Assembly (NCBI RefSeq): GCF_026342735.1
Contig: NZ_JAPEMM010000002.1
Location: forward strand, 496,001 to 560,000
Direction of reading: 5' to 3'
Origin: Streptomyces sp. NBC_00193
Lineage (GTDB): Bacteria > Actinomycetota > Actinomycetes > Streptomycetales > Streptomycetaceae
Length of the DNA stretch: 64,000 nucleotides
The position numbers were made by a program, and so were the translations under genes. The notes under the pieces are model-generated. The model ran no database searches, was not told the DNA's origin, and worked only from the letters and a program-made list of their open reading frames with translations. Shown here piece after piece: positions 34,954 through 43,304 of the stretch (its first letter is position 1; the number at the start of each line of letters is the position of its first letter).

Positions 34954-35802
34954 GTGCTGCGCCGAACAGGTCTCATCGGAACGCTCCTCGCGCTCCTTGC
35001 CGTGCTCCTCTGTACCCCGGCCGGCCCGGCGGCCGCCGACGACGGCTGCCGGGTGCTGGCCCCCGGGGCCTCGGCGGCGGCCGAGCGCGCCGTCGCCGCC
35101 GCCTGCGAACAGGTGGGAAAGGGGGTCTGGTACACCTGGGGCGGTGGTCACGGCCCGGGGCCCGGTGCCACGTACGGGCAGGTGGACCCCACCGATCCGG
35201 CGAGCGAGCACGATCCCGAACGGCTCGGCTTCGACTGCTCGGGGTTCGTCCGCTACGCCTACGCGCAGGCAGCCGGCTCGGACCTGCTCGACGGAGTGGC
35301 CAGCGCGCAGTACTACACGCACCGCGCGGCCACGCGCTTCACCGCCGCCCAGGGGCTCGCGCCGCTGCTCCCCGGCGACCTGCTGGTGTGGGGAACCTCC
35401 CGCGACCTGCACCACATCGCCCTGTACCTCGGGGCGGGCAAGATGGCGGAGGCCCGGCAGTCGGGCACCAAGCTGATGGTCAGCGAGGTCACCGACGCGC
35501 GGCTGTCGAACGGCTATTACGGGGCGGTGCGGGTGGACACCGGCCCGGTCACCGGGCACGTGTTCCAGACCTGGGGCTCCGGCGTCTGGACCAAGGAGCA
35601 GCCCGCAACGGGGTCCGCGCGCGTCTACGCCTTCCCCGGGCCGACGACCATCCGCGTCGCGTGCCAGAAGCACGCGGAGTCGGTGACCTCGGACGGCTAC
35701 ACCAATGACGTCTGGTCGTATCTTCCGGACTATCAGGCCTGGATGACGAACATTTACGTCCGCGGTGCGGCTTGGCTGGAAAACGTCCCCACCTGTCGTT
35801 GA
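34954..35802 (+). CDS. Exported NlpC/P60 family cysteine peptidase
   Basis: The protein has 282 residues. A signal peptide ends near residue 28 (PAAADDG). The C40 catalytic Cys95 lies in FDCSGFVRY and the catalytic His154 in DLHHIALYLG, both intact. The C-terminal 90 residues form a wall-binding-like extension ending WLENVPTCR. It should cleave peptide cross-bridges in peptidoglycan. I chose GTG 34954, directly before the signal peptide. The 227-base upstream space shows 'GGGGTTTCC' direct repeats but no gene. Confidence 0.85.
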   Translation: MLRRTGLIGTLLALLAVLLCTPAGPAAADDGCRVLAPGASAAAERAVAAACEQVGKGVWYTWGGGHGPGPGATYGQVDPTDPASEHDPERLGFDCSGFVRYAYAQAAGSDLLDGVASAQYYTHRAATRFTAAQGLAPLLPGDLLVWGTSRDLHHIALYLGAGKMAEARQSGTKLMVSEVTDARLSNGYYGAVRVDTGPVTGHVFQTWGSGVWTKEQPATGSARVYAFPGPTTIRVACQKHAESVTSDGYTNDVWSYLPDYQAWMTNIYVRGAAWLENVPTCR

Positions 35803-35880
35803 TCATCCGTAAGGTCGGAAACGATCGGAAACGATCCACAACCCCCCACGCCGGCCCGCCCGGCCCATCCGAGGAGCAAC

Positions 35881-37185
35881 GTGCGCCTGTCCGCATCACC
35901 GTCGTCCCCGTCCTCCCCGTCCTCCCCGTCGCCGCTCCCCCGCTCACGGCGCCTGGCCGTCGGCGCCGCCCTGCTCGCCGTCGTGGCCGGCGGTACGCTG
36001 CCCGCCACCGCCGCCCACGCGGCGACGGTGCCCGGCTCCGCCGCGCAGGCTCCCGTACAGCCGGCCGCCGCACCCGATCTGGAGGCGCTGAAGCAGGCGT
36101 TGCGCAATACGACGGCGGCCGGGGCCCCCGGGGCGATGGCCCGCTTCACCGGTCCGGACGGGGTCCGGACCCGGGTGGAGGGCGTACGGGACCGGGAGAC
36201 GGGCGCGGCGATGGACACCCGGGCCCGCTTCCGGATCGGCAGCGTCACCAAGACGTTCTCCTCGGTCGTCCTCCTCCAGCTGGTGGACGAGGGCAAGATC
36301 GAGCTCGACCGGCCGGTCAACGCGTACCTCCCGGGCCTGCTGCCCGACGACCGGATCACGGTGCGCCACCTGCTCACCCACCGGAGCGGTCTGGCGGACT
36401 ACACGAACGCGATGTTCGAGCACACCGTGCCCGGCTTCGAGGCGGTCCGGAACAAGGTGTTCACGTACCAGGAGCTCGTCGGTCTCTCGCTCGCCGAGCC
36501 GAGGACCACCGAGCCCGGGGTGGCGTACAAGTACTCGAACACCAACTTCGTCGTGGTGGGGATGCTCATCGAGAAGGCCACCGGAAAGCCGGTGGCCAAG
36601 GAGTACGAGCGGCGCATCATCAAGCCCCTCAAGCTGAAGAACACCTCCTACGTGCACCCCGGCACGACCATCAAGGGTCTGCACGCCAACGGCTACCTGC
36701 ACCCGGACGAGGCCGGCGCCCCGCTGGTCGACTCCACCGAACAGACCGTCTCCTGGGCGCAGTCCGCGGGCGCGATGATCTCCAGCGCGGCCGACCTCAG
36801 CACCTTCATGTCCTCCCTGCTCGGCGGGAAGCTGCTGCGCCCGGGCACGCTGGACGCCATGCTCACCGTGACCCCGACCGACGCCACGAACACCCGGTTC
36901 TACGGGCTGGGCCTGCGCCGGTACGACCTCTCGTGCGGTGCGCAGGTCTACGGGCACACGGGGACCGTGCAGGGCTTCTACACCTACGCGTTCACCACCC
37001 GGGACGGCAAGCGCTCCCTCTCCGCCATGGCGAACACCTCCAACCGGGGCCAGGCCAACACCGCCCTCGGCGGCACGCTGGAGGCCGCCTTCTGCGGTAA
37101 GGCACCGGTCGCTGCGAAGGCCACCGCGCGTGGTTTCGCGTTCGCCCCGGCCGCGGCGGAGGCGGACCTCCCCGAGAACCGCTGA
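35881..37185 (+). CDS. Exported serine hydrolase (class C beta-lactamase/D,D-peptidase fold)
   Basis: The protein has 434 residues. A signal peptide (after a Ser/Pro-repetitive start) ends around residue 47. Catalytic motifs are SVTK (Ser121-Lys124), YSN (Tyr218-Asn220) and HTG (359-361), the standard triad of class C-type penicillin-recognising enzymes. HTG in place of KTG is typical of D-alanyl-D-alanine carboxypeptidases and esterases of the family. GAGGAG lies four bases before the GTG start. A strong terminator follows 21 bases after the stop. Confidence 0.88.
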   Translation: MRLSASPSSPSSPSSPSPLPRSRRLAVGAALLAVVAGGTLPATAAHAATVPGSAAQAPVQPAAAPDLEALKQALRNTTAAGAPGAMARFTGPDGVRTRVEGVRDRETGAAMDTRARFRIGSVTKTFSSVVLLQLVDEGKIELDRPVNAYLPGLLPDDRITVRHLLTHRSGLADYTNAMFEHTVPGFEAVRNKVFTYQELVGLSLAEPRTTEPGVAYKYSNTNFVVVGMLIEKATGKPVAKEYERRIIKPLKLKNTSYVHPGTTIKGLHANGYLHPDEAGAPLVDSTEQTVSWAQSAGAMISSAADLSTFMSSLLGGKLLRPGTLDAMLTVTPTDATNTRFYGLGLRRYDLSCGAQVYGHTGTVQGFYTYAFTTRDGKRSLSAMANTSNRGQANTALGGTLEAAFCGKAPVAAKATARGFAFAPAAAEADLPENR

Positions 37186-37205
37186 CGTCGATTCCCGGAC
37201 ACGGG

Positions 37206-37235
37206 CCCGCTCCCACCCCTTGGCGTGGGAGCGGG
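37206..37235 (+). terminator. Stem-loop terminator after the serine hydrolase gene
   Basis: CCCGCTCCCAC (37206-37216) pairs with GTGGGAGCGGG (37225-37235) around an 8-base loop, 21 bases after the stop codon. Confidence 0.8.
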
Positions 37236-37301
37236 AGCCGGGAAAGCTGAACTCCGCATTCCCGCACGGGCGTTGCCCGTGTGACCGATGAGGAGGACAC
37301 G

Positions 37302-38102
37302 ATGGCCGACGCACCGCCCGTGAAGCGTTCCCGCAGGGGGCCGGGCCGGCGGGCCCGCAGGATGCTCGCCGCCACGGCGGGGGCCGCGACGCTGGTCCTC
37401 GCGGTCCCCGGGGTCGCGTACGCGGCTCCGCCCCCGGCCCTGCCCGCCAACGCGGACGGGCTGGAACAGACCTTCCAGCCGGCCTACGACTACGACCGCG
37501 ACGGCTGTTACTCCAGCCCCGCCATCGGTCCGGACGGCACCATCAACGGGGGCCTGAAGATGGGCGGCGACGTCAACGGCCAATGCCGTGACCTCTCCGA
37601 CCTGAACAACACCAACGGCTACTCCCGCGCGAAGTGCAACAACGGCTGGTGCGCCGTCATGTACGCCCTCTACTTCGAGAAGGACCAGGTCTCGCTCGGC
37701 CCCGGCAGCGCCGGGCACCGGCACGACTGGGAGCACGTCGTGGTGTGGATCCAGAACAACCAGGTCGGCTACGTCTCCACCTCGGAGCACGGGAACTTCA
37801 AGGTCCACGCCGCCTCGCAGATCCGCTTCGACGGCACCCATCCGAAGATCGTCTACCACAAGGACGGCATCAGCACGCACTGCTTCCGTGCCGCGAACTC
37901 CAACGACGAGCCGCCGGAGAACCACAAGGGGACCTGGCAGTACCCCACACTGGTCGGCTGGAACGGCTACCCCGCCGGGCTCCGCGACAAGCTGAGCCAG
38001 GCCGATTTCGGCAGCGCCCTGCTCGGCATCAAGGACGGCCAGTTCAACGGCCACCTGGCCAAGGCCAAACCGGTCGGGATCCCCTTCGACCCCAACGCGT
38101 GA
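37302..38102 (+). CDS. Secreted NPP1 (necrosis- and ethylene-inducing-like) protein
   Basis: The protein has 266 residues. A signal peptide (basic start, hydrophobic run ~22-42, cleavage near AYA-AP) is followed by a complete NPP1 domain. The family hallmark GHRHDWE is at residues 138-144 and is intact, including the metal-binding His and Asp. Two Cys pairs lie at ~69/95 and ~112/117. In plant pathogens, NLP toxins bind sphingolipids and lyse dicot cells. The role in this bacterium is unknown. AGGAGG is five bases before the ATG; an upstream start at 37281 lacks one. Confidence 0.85.
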   Translation: MADAPPVKRSRRGPGRRARRMLAATAGAATLVLAVPGVAYAAPPPALPANADGLEQTFQPAYDYDRDGCYSSPAIGPDGTINGGLKMGGDVNGQCRDLSDLNNTNGYSRAKCNNGWCAVMYALYFEKDQVSLGPGSAGHRHDWEHVVVWIQNNQVGYVSTSEHGNFKVHAASQIRFDGTHPKIVYHKDGISTHCFRAANSNDEPPENHKGTWQYPTLVGWNGYPAGLRDKLSQADFGSALLGIKDGQFNGHLAKAKPVGIPFDPNA

Positions 38103-38277
38103 CCAAGGCTCGACCAACGCTTGGCCCACGATCGATCGACCGTCAAGACACCCCCTTAGGACCCGCGGGAGGGTACTCGGAGGGGCCCGGATAGGGTCGT
38201 CGCGGGAATGGTGCCGCACCGCCACGCCTGCTCCGCCCCTGCCCGGCCGACGGCCGCCCTGCCCGGAAACCTCCGCC

Positions 38278-38859
38278 ATGAGTACCGCGCTCCACCCCGC
38301 TCCGTCCCCTGACGCCTCCGGATCGTCCGGTTCGTCCGGGGTCGCCGCCCCCGAGCCGCCCCGCCGCCGGGCGATCGGCGGCCGGGCCCCGGCCCGGCCC
38401 ACGGCCGCCGCCGCGATCCACAGCATCAGCGCCGCCACGGCGGTCCTGCTGTGGCTCGTGGCGATCGGAGCCATGATCCACGAGCCGATCCTCATCCCGC
38501 CGCTGGCTGCCAGTGCCGCCCTCGTGCACAGCGCGCCCACGCTGCCGCTCGCGCAGCCCCGCGGGGTGGTCATCGGCCACATGGTCGGGGCGGCCGTCGG
38601 CTACGGCGTGCTGGCGGCGGCCGGAAGCAGCGCCTGGGGGGCCGCCGTGGCCGCCGGTGTCACGCTGGCGCTGGTCATGGTCGCGCGCACCCCGCATTCA
38701 CCCGCCTGCGCCACCGCCGTGGTGGTCGTGCTCCAGGCCCCGGTGGCGGCCCGGTTCGTCCCGTTGCTGTTCGGATCGACCGTCCTGATCGTCCTGACCG
38801 GGTACGCGGCCTCCCGCGTGCGCCGCAAGGCACCGAGGTACCCCGCGTACTGGTGGTGA
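38278..38859 (+). CDS. HPP family membrane protein
   Basis: The protein has 193 residues. A disordered N-terminal 40 residues precede four to five hydrophobic helices, with the HPP-family pattern EPILIPPLAASAALVHSAPTLPLAQPRGVVIGHMVG and later TPHSPACATAVVVV. HPP proteins include nitrite transporters, but no substrate is known for this one. The upstream region (38160-38277) contains a GGTACTCGG motif, possibly part of a stress promoter. Confidence 0.85.
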   Translation: MSTALHPAPSPDASGSSGSSGVAAPEPPRRRAIGGRAPARPTAAAAIHSISAATAVLLWLVAIGAMIHEPILIPPLAASAALVHSAPTLPLAQPRGVVIGHMVGAAVGYGVLAAAGSSAWGAAVAAGVTLALVMVARTPHSPACATAVVVVLQAPVAARFVPLLFGSTVLIVLTGYAASRVRRKAPRYPAYWW

Positions 38860-38958
38860 CCGTACGTCACCACCAGCGGTGGTTCGAGATGCGCTCCCGG
38901 TGTACTGCTGGTTCGCTGAAAGCCGCCCGGCGTCCCCCCACAGCGCCCAGGAGTGATC

Positions 38959-39144
38959 ATGAGTGCAGGCGAATCCCACGGCCGGTCCCGGCAGCTGCGC
39001 GACAAGGCGCAGGAACTCGACGAGGCCGCCACCCGCTCGACCGACCCGGACGAGAGCCGGCGACTGCGGGACAAGGCGCGCCGCCTGCGCGAGCAGAGCG
39101 AGCAGGAGCGCGTCATCGACGACCCGGGGATGGACCTGCGGTAG
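38959..39144 (+). CDS. Small DUF6381-type hydrophilic protein
   Basis: The protein has 61 residues, highly charged and helical, without membrane segment or signal. It has the two-part repeat SRQLRDKAQELDEAATRSTDP and ESRRLRDKARRLREQSEQE, typical of DUF6381 small hydrophilic proteins in streptomycetes. AGGAG is five bases before ATG 38959, favouring it over GTG 38953. The function is unknown; a coiled-coil or nucleic-acid role is only a guess. Only 36 bases separate it from a tandem repeat. Confidence 0.75.
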   Translation: MSAGESHGRSRQLRDKAQELDEAATRSTDPDESRRLRDKARRLREQSEQERVIDDPGMDLR

Positions 39145-39180
39145 CCACGGCGGGCCGGGCCCCGGCTAGGGGCCTACGGG

Positions 39181-39252
39181 CCTCCGGGCCTCCGGGCCTC
39201 CGGGCCTCCGGGCCTCCGGGCCTCCGGGCCTCCGGGCCTCCGGGCCTCCGGG
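39181..39252. repeat. Nine perfect copies of an 8-bp repeat (CCTCCGGG)
   Basis: A direct array of CCTCCGGG x9 lies between the ends of two convergent genes, preceded by one variant unit. The unit is not a multiple of three, so it is unlikely to code. It would be expected to vary in copy number between strains. Confidence 0.9.
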
Positions 39253-39258
39253 AAGGGG

Positions 39259-39609
39259 CTACGGGGCCACTGCCGCCGCGGGGGCCTCGTCGAGCTCCCA
39301 CGCGTGGCGCTTGAACTCGCGGACGAAGTCGGCGTGGTCCTCCCACTGGCGGGCGATGCCGCGCAGCACGTCCCAGTGGTGCTCCACCGCCTGGTCGATG
39401 ACCCGGCGGACCGCCGGCTCGGCCGCCTCCCGCTGCTCGATGAGGCCCTTGGCCACCGAGGCCTCCAGCGCCGCGTTGCGCAGCGCGCGCAGGGCGCGGG
39501 AGGTGTCGTCCATCCCGAAGCCGTTCTCGCTGCCCGTCTCCTCGGCGAAGAGCGGGGTGAGCCGCGCCTCGATGAAGGCGGTGATCCGCTCGAAGTGGCG
39601 TACGTCCAT
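39259..39609 (-). CDS. Uncharacterised small protein
   Basis: The protein has 116 residues with a helical, acidic sequence (MDVRHFERITAFIEARLTP..., then RALRNAALEASVAKGLIEQREA and HHWDVLRGIARQWEDHADF). No signal or membrane segment is seen. A GGAG lies before the ATG at 39609. I do not recognise the family with certainty. It converges with the DUF6381 gene across the 8-bp tandem repeat. Confidence 0.7.
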   Translation of the reverse strand: MDVRHFERITAFIEARLTPLFAEETGSENGFGMDDTSRALRALRNAALEASVAKGLIEQREAAEPAVRRVIDQAVEHHWDVLRGIARQWEDHADFVREFKRHAWELDEAPAAAVAP

Positions 39610-39727
39610 CGGGGGCTCCATCTCGGGTCGCTGCACTGTCCGGCGCGAACCGGGCCCGCACCGACGATCATTATCCCGCAGCCGGCCACCCGCTCCGCTC
39701 CGGGGGCGCCGCACTAACCTGACCCCC

Positions 39728-40357
39728 ATGGACGAGACGGACCAGACGCACCAGACGGACCAGACGGACGCGCTGGACGACCTCCACGAGTTGGACGGCG
39801 TCGCAGTCATCGCGTTCGCCGACGGCCGGGCCTTCGAGGAGTGGCTGGCCGGGCACCACACCCGGCACGAGGGCGTATGGGTCCGGCTGGCGAAGAAGTC
39901 GTCCGGGATCCCGTCGGTCTCCTCGGACGAGCTGGTCGACATCGGCCTCTGCTACGGCTGGATCTCCGGTCAGCGCCGCTCCCTGGACGAGCGGTACTAC
40001 CTCCAGAAGTACGTTCCCCGCAGGCCCCGGAGCCTGTGGTCGCAGGTCAACGTCGACAAGGTGACCGAGCTGACGGCCCTGGGCCGGATGCGCGAACCGG
40101 GCCTCGCCGAGGTGCGCAAGGCCCAGGAGGACGGCCGCTGGTCGGGGGCCTACGCCTCCCAGCGGACGGCGGAGGTCCCGCCCGACCTCACGGCGGCCCT
40201 GGCCGAGGACCCAAAGGCCCGAGCGGCCTTCGAAGCCCTGGACCGAACCGGACGCTACCTCGTCACCCTGCCCCTCCTCCAGGCCCTCACCCCGGAGTCC
40301 CGGCGGGCCCGCCTGGACCAGGCCGTACGCCTCCTGGCCCGGGGCGCCACCGACTGA
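39728..40357 (+). CDS. YdeI/OmpD-associated family protein
   Basis: The protein has 209 residues. The N-terminus is a DQT/HQT-repeat tract from repeated GACCAGACG codons. The body has the YdeI-type signature FEEWLAGHHTRHEGVWVRLAKK, then DELVDIGLCYGWISGQRR and YLQKYVPRRPRSLWSQVN. The family is usually called bacteriocin-protection or OmpD-associated, without a proven biochemical activity. A TAACCT -10 box ends seven bases before the ATG, suggesting a leaderless message. Confidence 0.82.
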   Translation: MDETDQTHQTDQTDALDDLHELDGVAVIAFADGRAFEEWLAGHHTRHEGVWVRLAKKSSGIPSVSSDELVDIGLCYGWISGQRRSLDERYYLQKYVPRRPRSLWSQVNVDKVTELTALGRMREPGLAEVRKAQEDGRWSGAYASQRTAEVPPDLTAALAEDPKARAAFEALDRTGRYLVTLPLLQALTPESRRARLDQAVRLLARGATD

Positions 40358-40364
40358 CCTGGGC

Positions 40365-40887
40365 ATCTGCTTGCGGCGACAGCTCGGCGCTTCGGCGAGT
40401 TGGTCGAGGCGACGCCGCGGCCGGTGCCGACCCGGTCCCGGCTGTTGCGCCGCACGGGGACGACTGGCGTGTGCTCTACGGCGTCGGCGACTACCCGCAG
40501 GCCGCCGACCGGCTGGTCCCCCTCTTGGCCGACGGACTGAGACACATCGATCCGGACCGCCCGCACGCGCCCATCCCAGCCGGCCTCTACCTGTCCTGCC
40601 TGGCCGAGCTGAAGGACCCCATCGCCATACCCGTGATCACCGACACCCTCACATGGGCCGGCCGACACCAGAGCTGGACCGTAGTGGCCTCCGCCCTCGA
40701 AGCCCTCGCCACCTTCGGACGCGCCGCGGAATCCGCCCACACCCTCATCCGCCCGTTGACCAACGCCCCTGATGACACGGTGCGCGCCGCGGCCCGAGCC
40801 GCGCTCGACGCGCTCACCGGCCGACAGGAACTCCGGCCCGCCCGGTCGACGCCCGAGAACGGCCACGCGCAGGAGCCGCCTCGCTGA
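40365..40887 (+). pseudogene. Frameshifted HEAT-repeat protein gene
   Basis: From about 40452 a GC3-biased frame encodes helical repeats (LVPLLADGL, IPVITDTLTWAG, VVASALEALATFG, DDTVRAAARAALDALTG) and ends at 40887. No start codon with a ribosome site opens it. The upstream 80 bases look coding in another frame, which reads LAATARRFGELVEATPRPV. I read this as a HEAT-type gene truncated at its 5' end and frameshifted. It marks the start of a decayed region. Confidence 0.6.
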
Positions 40888-40925
40888 GCCCCCGTCACAG
40901 GAGGTGACATGCGACCTGCGGCGGG

Positions 40926-41108
40926 GTGCCCCTGGACGTACGCAGGGTCGGCATCGTCGCGGGCGGCGCCCGAACGCTGTACTCGCTGTGGTTCCCGGAT
41001 TACACCAAGGACAGCATCAAGCTGTCGCTAGCCCACGACGGCACGGCCTCCAGTGCTTCGTTCTCGCTCGGGGACGTCGGCGACCGCACCTGCGGCGCGG
41101 GCTCCTGA
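40926..41108 (+). pseudogene. Fragment of a small protein gene, start in the wrong frame
   Basis: A GC3-rich frame encodes 60 residues ending RTLYSLWFPDYTKDSIKLSL... and GDRTCGAGS. It opens at a GTG with no ribosome site. A strong AGGAGGT at 40899-40905 instead serves an ATG at 40909 in a different, non-coding-looking frame. This suggests a frameshift near the 5' end of a real gene. No family is recognised. Confidence 0.4.
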
Positions 41109-41299
41109 CCCGCCAACCCGGGACAGACCAGACGGGTGGCCCCTGCCGAGTGGCCGGAGCATGGGTAGTGGGCATCACGCACGCGTCATCCCTCCGTGAC
41201 GTTTCCACAGGTCAGAGGCGTCTGAGATGGAGCGTTCCAGTTGTCCGACGGTGCCAACTACAGCGCTGAGTCACACCGGGTAGCTCGCAAACTGTGCCG

Positions 41300-41358
41300 T
41301 CCGGTCACAGTGGGTGTGACCGGATGCGACTTCCTTTGCGGACAGAAGCTGTCCGCAA
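41300..41358. repeat. Twin perfect hairpins in an intergenic region
   Basis: TCCGGTCACA (41300-41309) pairs with TGTGACCGGA (41315-41324). Eleven bases on, TTGCGGACAG (41336-41345) pairs with CTGTCCGCAA (41349-41358) across a 3-base loop. Both are perfect. They lie in the 300-base spacer after the fragment above, a region with no convincing gene. They could be RNA structure, paired operators, or remains of a mobile-element end. Confidence 0.6.
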
Positions 41359-41406
41359 GTCCGTGCACTCTGAGGTTGCTGGTGCGGCTCCCCGGGCTTC
41401 GACCGG

Positions 41407-42045
41407 GTGCTGGAGCCGACCGGCGAGCCCTGCGGCCGTGTGGCCGCCCGGCTCCCGATACCCCCGAGGAAAGGCGCAACCGCGTCCGAGATCGTGCTGC
41501 TGGAGAAGGCCCTGAACCACACCACCGGGCTACTGGGCAACGTCACGCCCGACCAGTACGGTCGGCCCACCCCGTGCGAGGACTTCGACGTCCGGGCCCT
41601 GACCAACCACCTGCTCGCCGGCAACCCCTACTACGTCACCCTCGCCCAGGGCGGCGGCCCCGACTTCTCCCTCTTCGCCCGCGACCAGATCGGCGACGAG
41701 CAGCCCGGCGACGTCTACGCCCGCGGCGCCAAGGAAGTCCTCGCCGCATGGCAGACCGAGGGCGCTCTCGGGCGGCAGATGCCGGTACCCGGAGGCGGCA
41801 CGGGCCCGCGCATCGTGGACCTGCACCTGCTGGAGGCCGTCCTGCACAGCTGGGACCTGGCCACCGCCACCGGCCAGGACCGCACCGGCGACCCCGACGC
41901 CGTCCAGGCCGCCTTCGCCGGCTGGTACGGCAACTTCCCCGACGAGATCCGCCCCGCCACCGGCATGTTCGGCCCCTCCAAGCCCGCCGCCGACGACGCC
42001 CCGACGGCCGACCGGCTCGCCGCGTACTTCGGCCGCACCGTCTGA
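41407..42045 (+). CDS. TIGR03086 family (mycothiol-dependent isomerase/DinB-like) protein
   Basis: The protein has up to 212 residues. From residue ~30 it matches the TIGR03086/maleylpyruvate-isomerase-N fold: NVTPDQYGRPTPCEDFDVRALTNHLLAG and IVDLHLLEAVLHSWDLATATGQD, whose conserved His residues bind metal. The first 29 residues do not resemble the family, and the family usually starts near GTG 41494. No start has a good ribosome site. The gene may have been truncated and its start replaced. Confidence 0.75.
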   Translation: MLEPTGEPCGRVAARLPIPPRKGATASEIVLLEKALNHTTGLLGNVTPDQYGRPTPCEDFDVRALTNHLLAGNPYYVTLAQGGGPDFSLFARDQIGDEQPGDVYARGAKEVLAAWQTEGALGRQMPVPGGGTGPRIVDLHLLEAVLHSWDLATATGQDRTGDPDAVQAAFAGWYGNFPDEIRPATGMFGPSKPAADDAPTADRLAAYFGRTV

Positions 42046-42095
42046 CGACCGGCACCGCGACCGCATCGGATGCCCAGGCCGACCGACTGGAGGTG

Positions 42096-43241
42096 TCAGG
42101 CGCCGCGCGTGCCGAAGAAGGCGCGGACGTCGGCGACGAACGCCTCTGGCTGCTCCAGCGAGAGGAAGTTGCCGCCGCGCTCGAGCTCGGTCCAGTGGGT
42201 GATGTTGTGGTCTCGCTCGGCGAAGCGACGGATGGCGATGTCGGTGTGCAGGGCGACGGCGACGCCGGTCGGGACGGTGCCACGGGCCTTCGGGGCCCAG
42301 GCGCTCGGGTCGTGGCCCGCCTCGTAGTACAAGTTCGCCGAGGAGCCCGCCGTGCCGCTGAACCAGTAGACGCTGATGTTGGTCAGCAGGCGGTCGCGTC
42401 CCACGGCGTCCTCGGGGAGCTCGGCGGCGGGGTCCGTCCATTCCTTGAACTTCTCAGCGATCCATGCGAGTTGGCCGACCGGCGAGTCGTGCAGTCCGTA
42501 GGCGAGAGTCTGCGGACGAGTGGACTGGATGGCGTTGAAGCCCATCTTGTCCTGCTGGAAATCCTCCAGCCGCGCCAGCCGCTCCTGCTCGGACGCGGTC
42601 AGCCCCTCGAACTCGGCAGGATCCCCGGAGGGGAAGGTGACCAGGCCGTTGACGTGAATGCCGACGACCAGCTCAGGTGCCTGCCGCCCCATCTCGGCAG
42701 CGATCCAGGCTCCACCGCCTGTTCCCTGGACGCCGTAAGCGCTGTAGCCGAGCCGCCCCATCAGCTCGACGAACGCCCCCGCGATGCGGCCGGTGTTCCA
42801 GCCGGCCTCGCCGAGCGGACCGGAGAAACCAGTACCGGGCGTGGACGTCACGACGACGTGGAAGTCCTCCGCCAGCGGCCGGATGACCTCGACGAACTGC
42901 ACGAACGAGCAGGGCCAGTCGTGCAACAGGAGCAGCGGCACGGCCGCAGGGTTCTGCGAACGGACGTGCAGGAAGTGGATGTTCTGGCCGTCGATCTCGG
43001 TGGTGAACTGCGGGAACTCATTGAGCTCCGCCTCCGCCTTGCGCCAGTCGAAACCGTCGGCCCAGTACGCGGCCAAGTCCTTGAGGTAGTCGGTGGGCAC
43101 ACCCCGGCTCCAGCCGGCACCGGGGATCTCGCTGCCCCAGCGGGTACGTGCCAGCCGCTCCCGCAGGTCATCGAGCTCCTCCTGCGGAACGTCGATGCGG
43201 AACGGCTGGATCCGGGCGTCGGTGTTGCTCTTGTTCTCCAT
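42096..43241 (-). CDS. Epoxide-hydrolase-family homologue lacking the catalytic residues
   Basis: The protein has 381 residues and full EH-family architecture, including the N-terminal lid region (PQEELDDLRERLARTRW), the alpha/beta core and the conserved NISVYWFSGTAGSSANLYYE segment. But HGWPG is HDWPC (107-111), the nucleophile motif GGDWG is TGGG with Gly175 at the Asp position, and the catalytic His of GGHF is Asn358. All but the Tyr pair is lost, so it is probably not an epoxide hydrolase. It is divergent from a WYL regulator. It could bind a ligand or be a pseudoenzyme. Confidence 0.85.
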   Translation of the reverse strand: MENKSNTDARIQPFRIDVPQEELDDLRERLARTRWGSEIPGAGWSRGVPTDYLKDLAAYWADGFDWRKAEAELNEFPQFTTEIDGQNIHFLHVRSQNPAAVPLLLLHDWPCSFVQFVEVIRPLAEDFHVVVTSTPGTGFSGPLGEAGWNTGRIAGAFVELMGRLGYSAYGVQGTGGGAWIAAEMGRQAPELVVGIHVNGLVTFPSGDPAEFEGLTASEQERLARLEDFQQDKMGFNAIQSTRPQTLAYGLHDSPVGQLAWIAEKFKEWTDPAAELPEDAVGRDRLLTNISVYWFSGTAGSSANLYYEAGHDPSAWAPKARGTVPTGVAVALHTDIAIRRFAERDHNITHWTELERGGNFLSLEQPEAFVADVRAFFGTRGA

Positions 43242-43304
43242 GAGTACGACAGTATTCTCGATATAGGCACGATACGTTCCTAATAGCGCGACAGGCTTGT
43301 CCTC

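Noticed and set aside
39181..39252. CRISPR-like array
   Set aside because: The units are 8 bases with no spacers and no cas genes are in the window.
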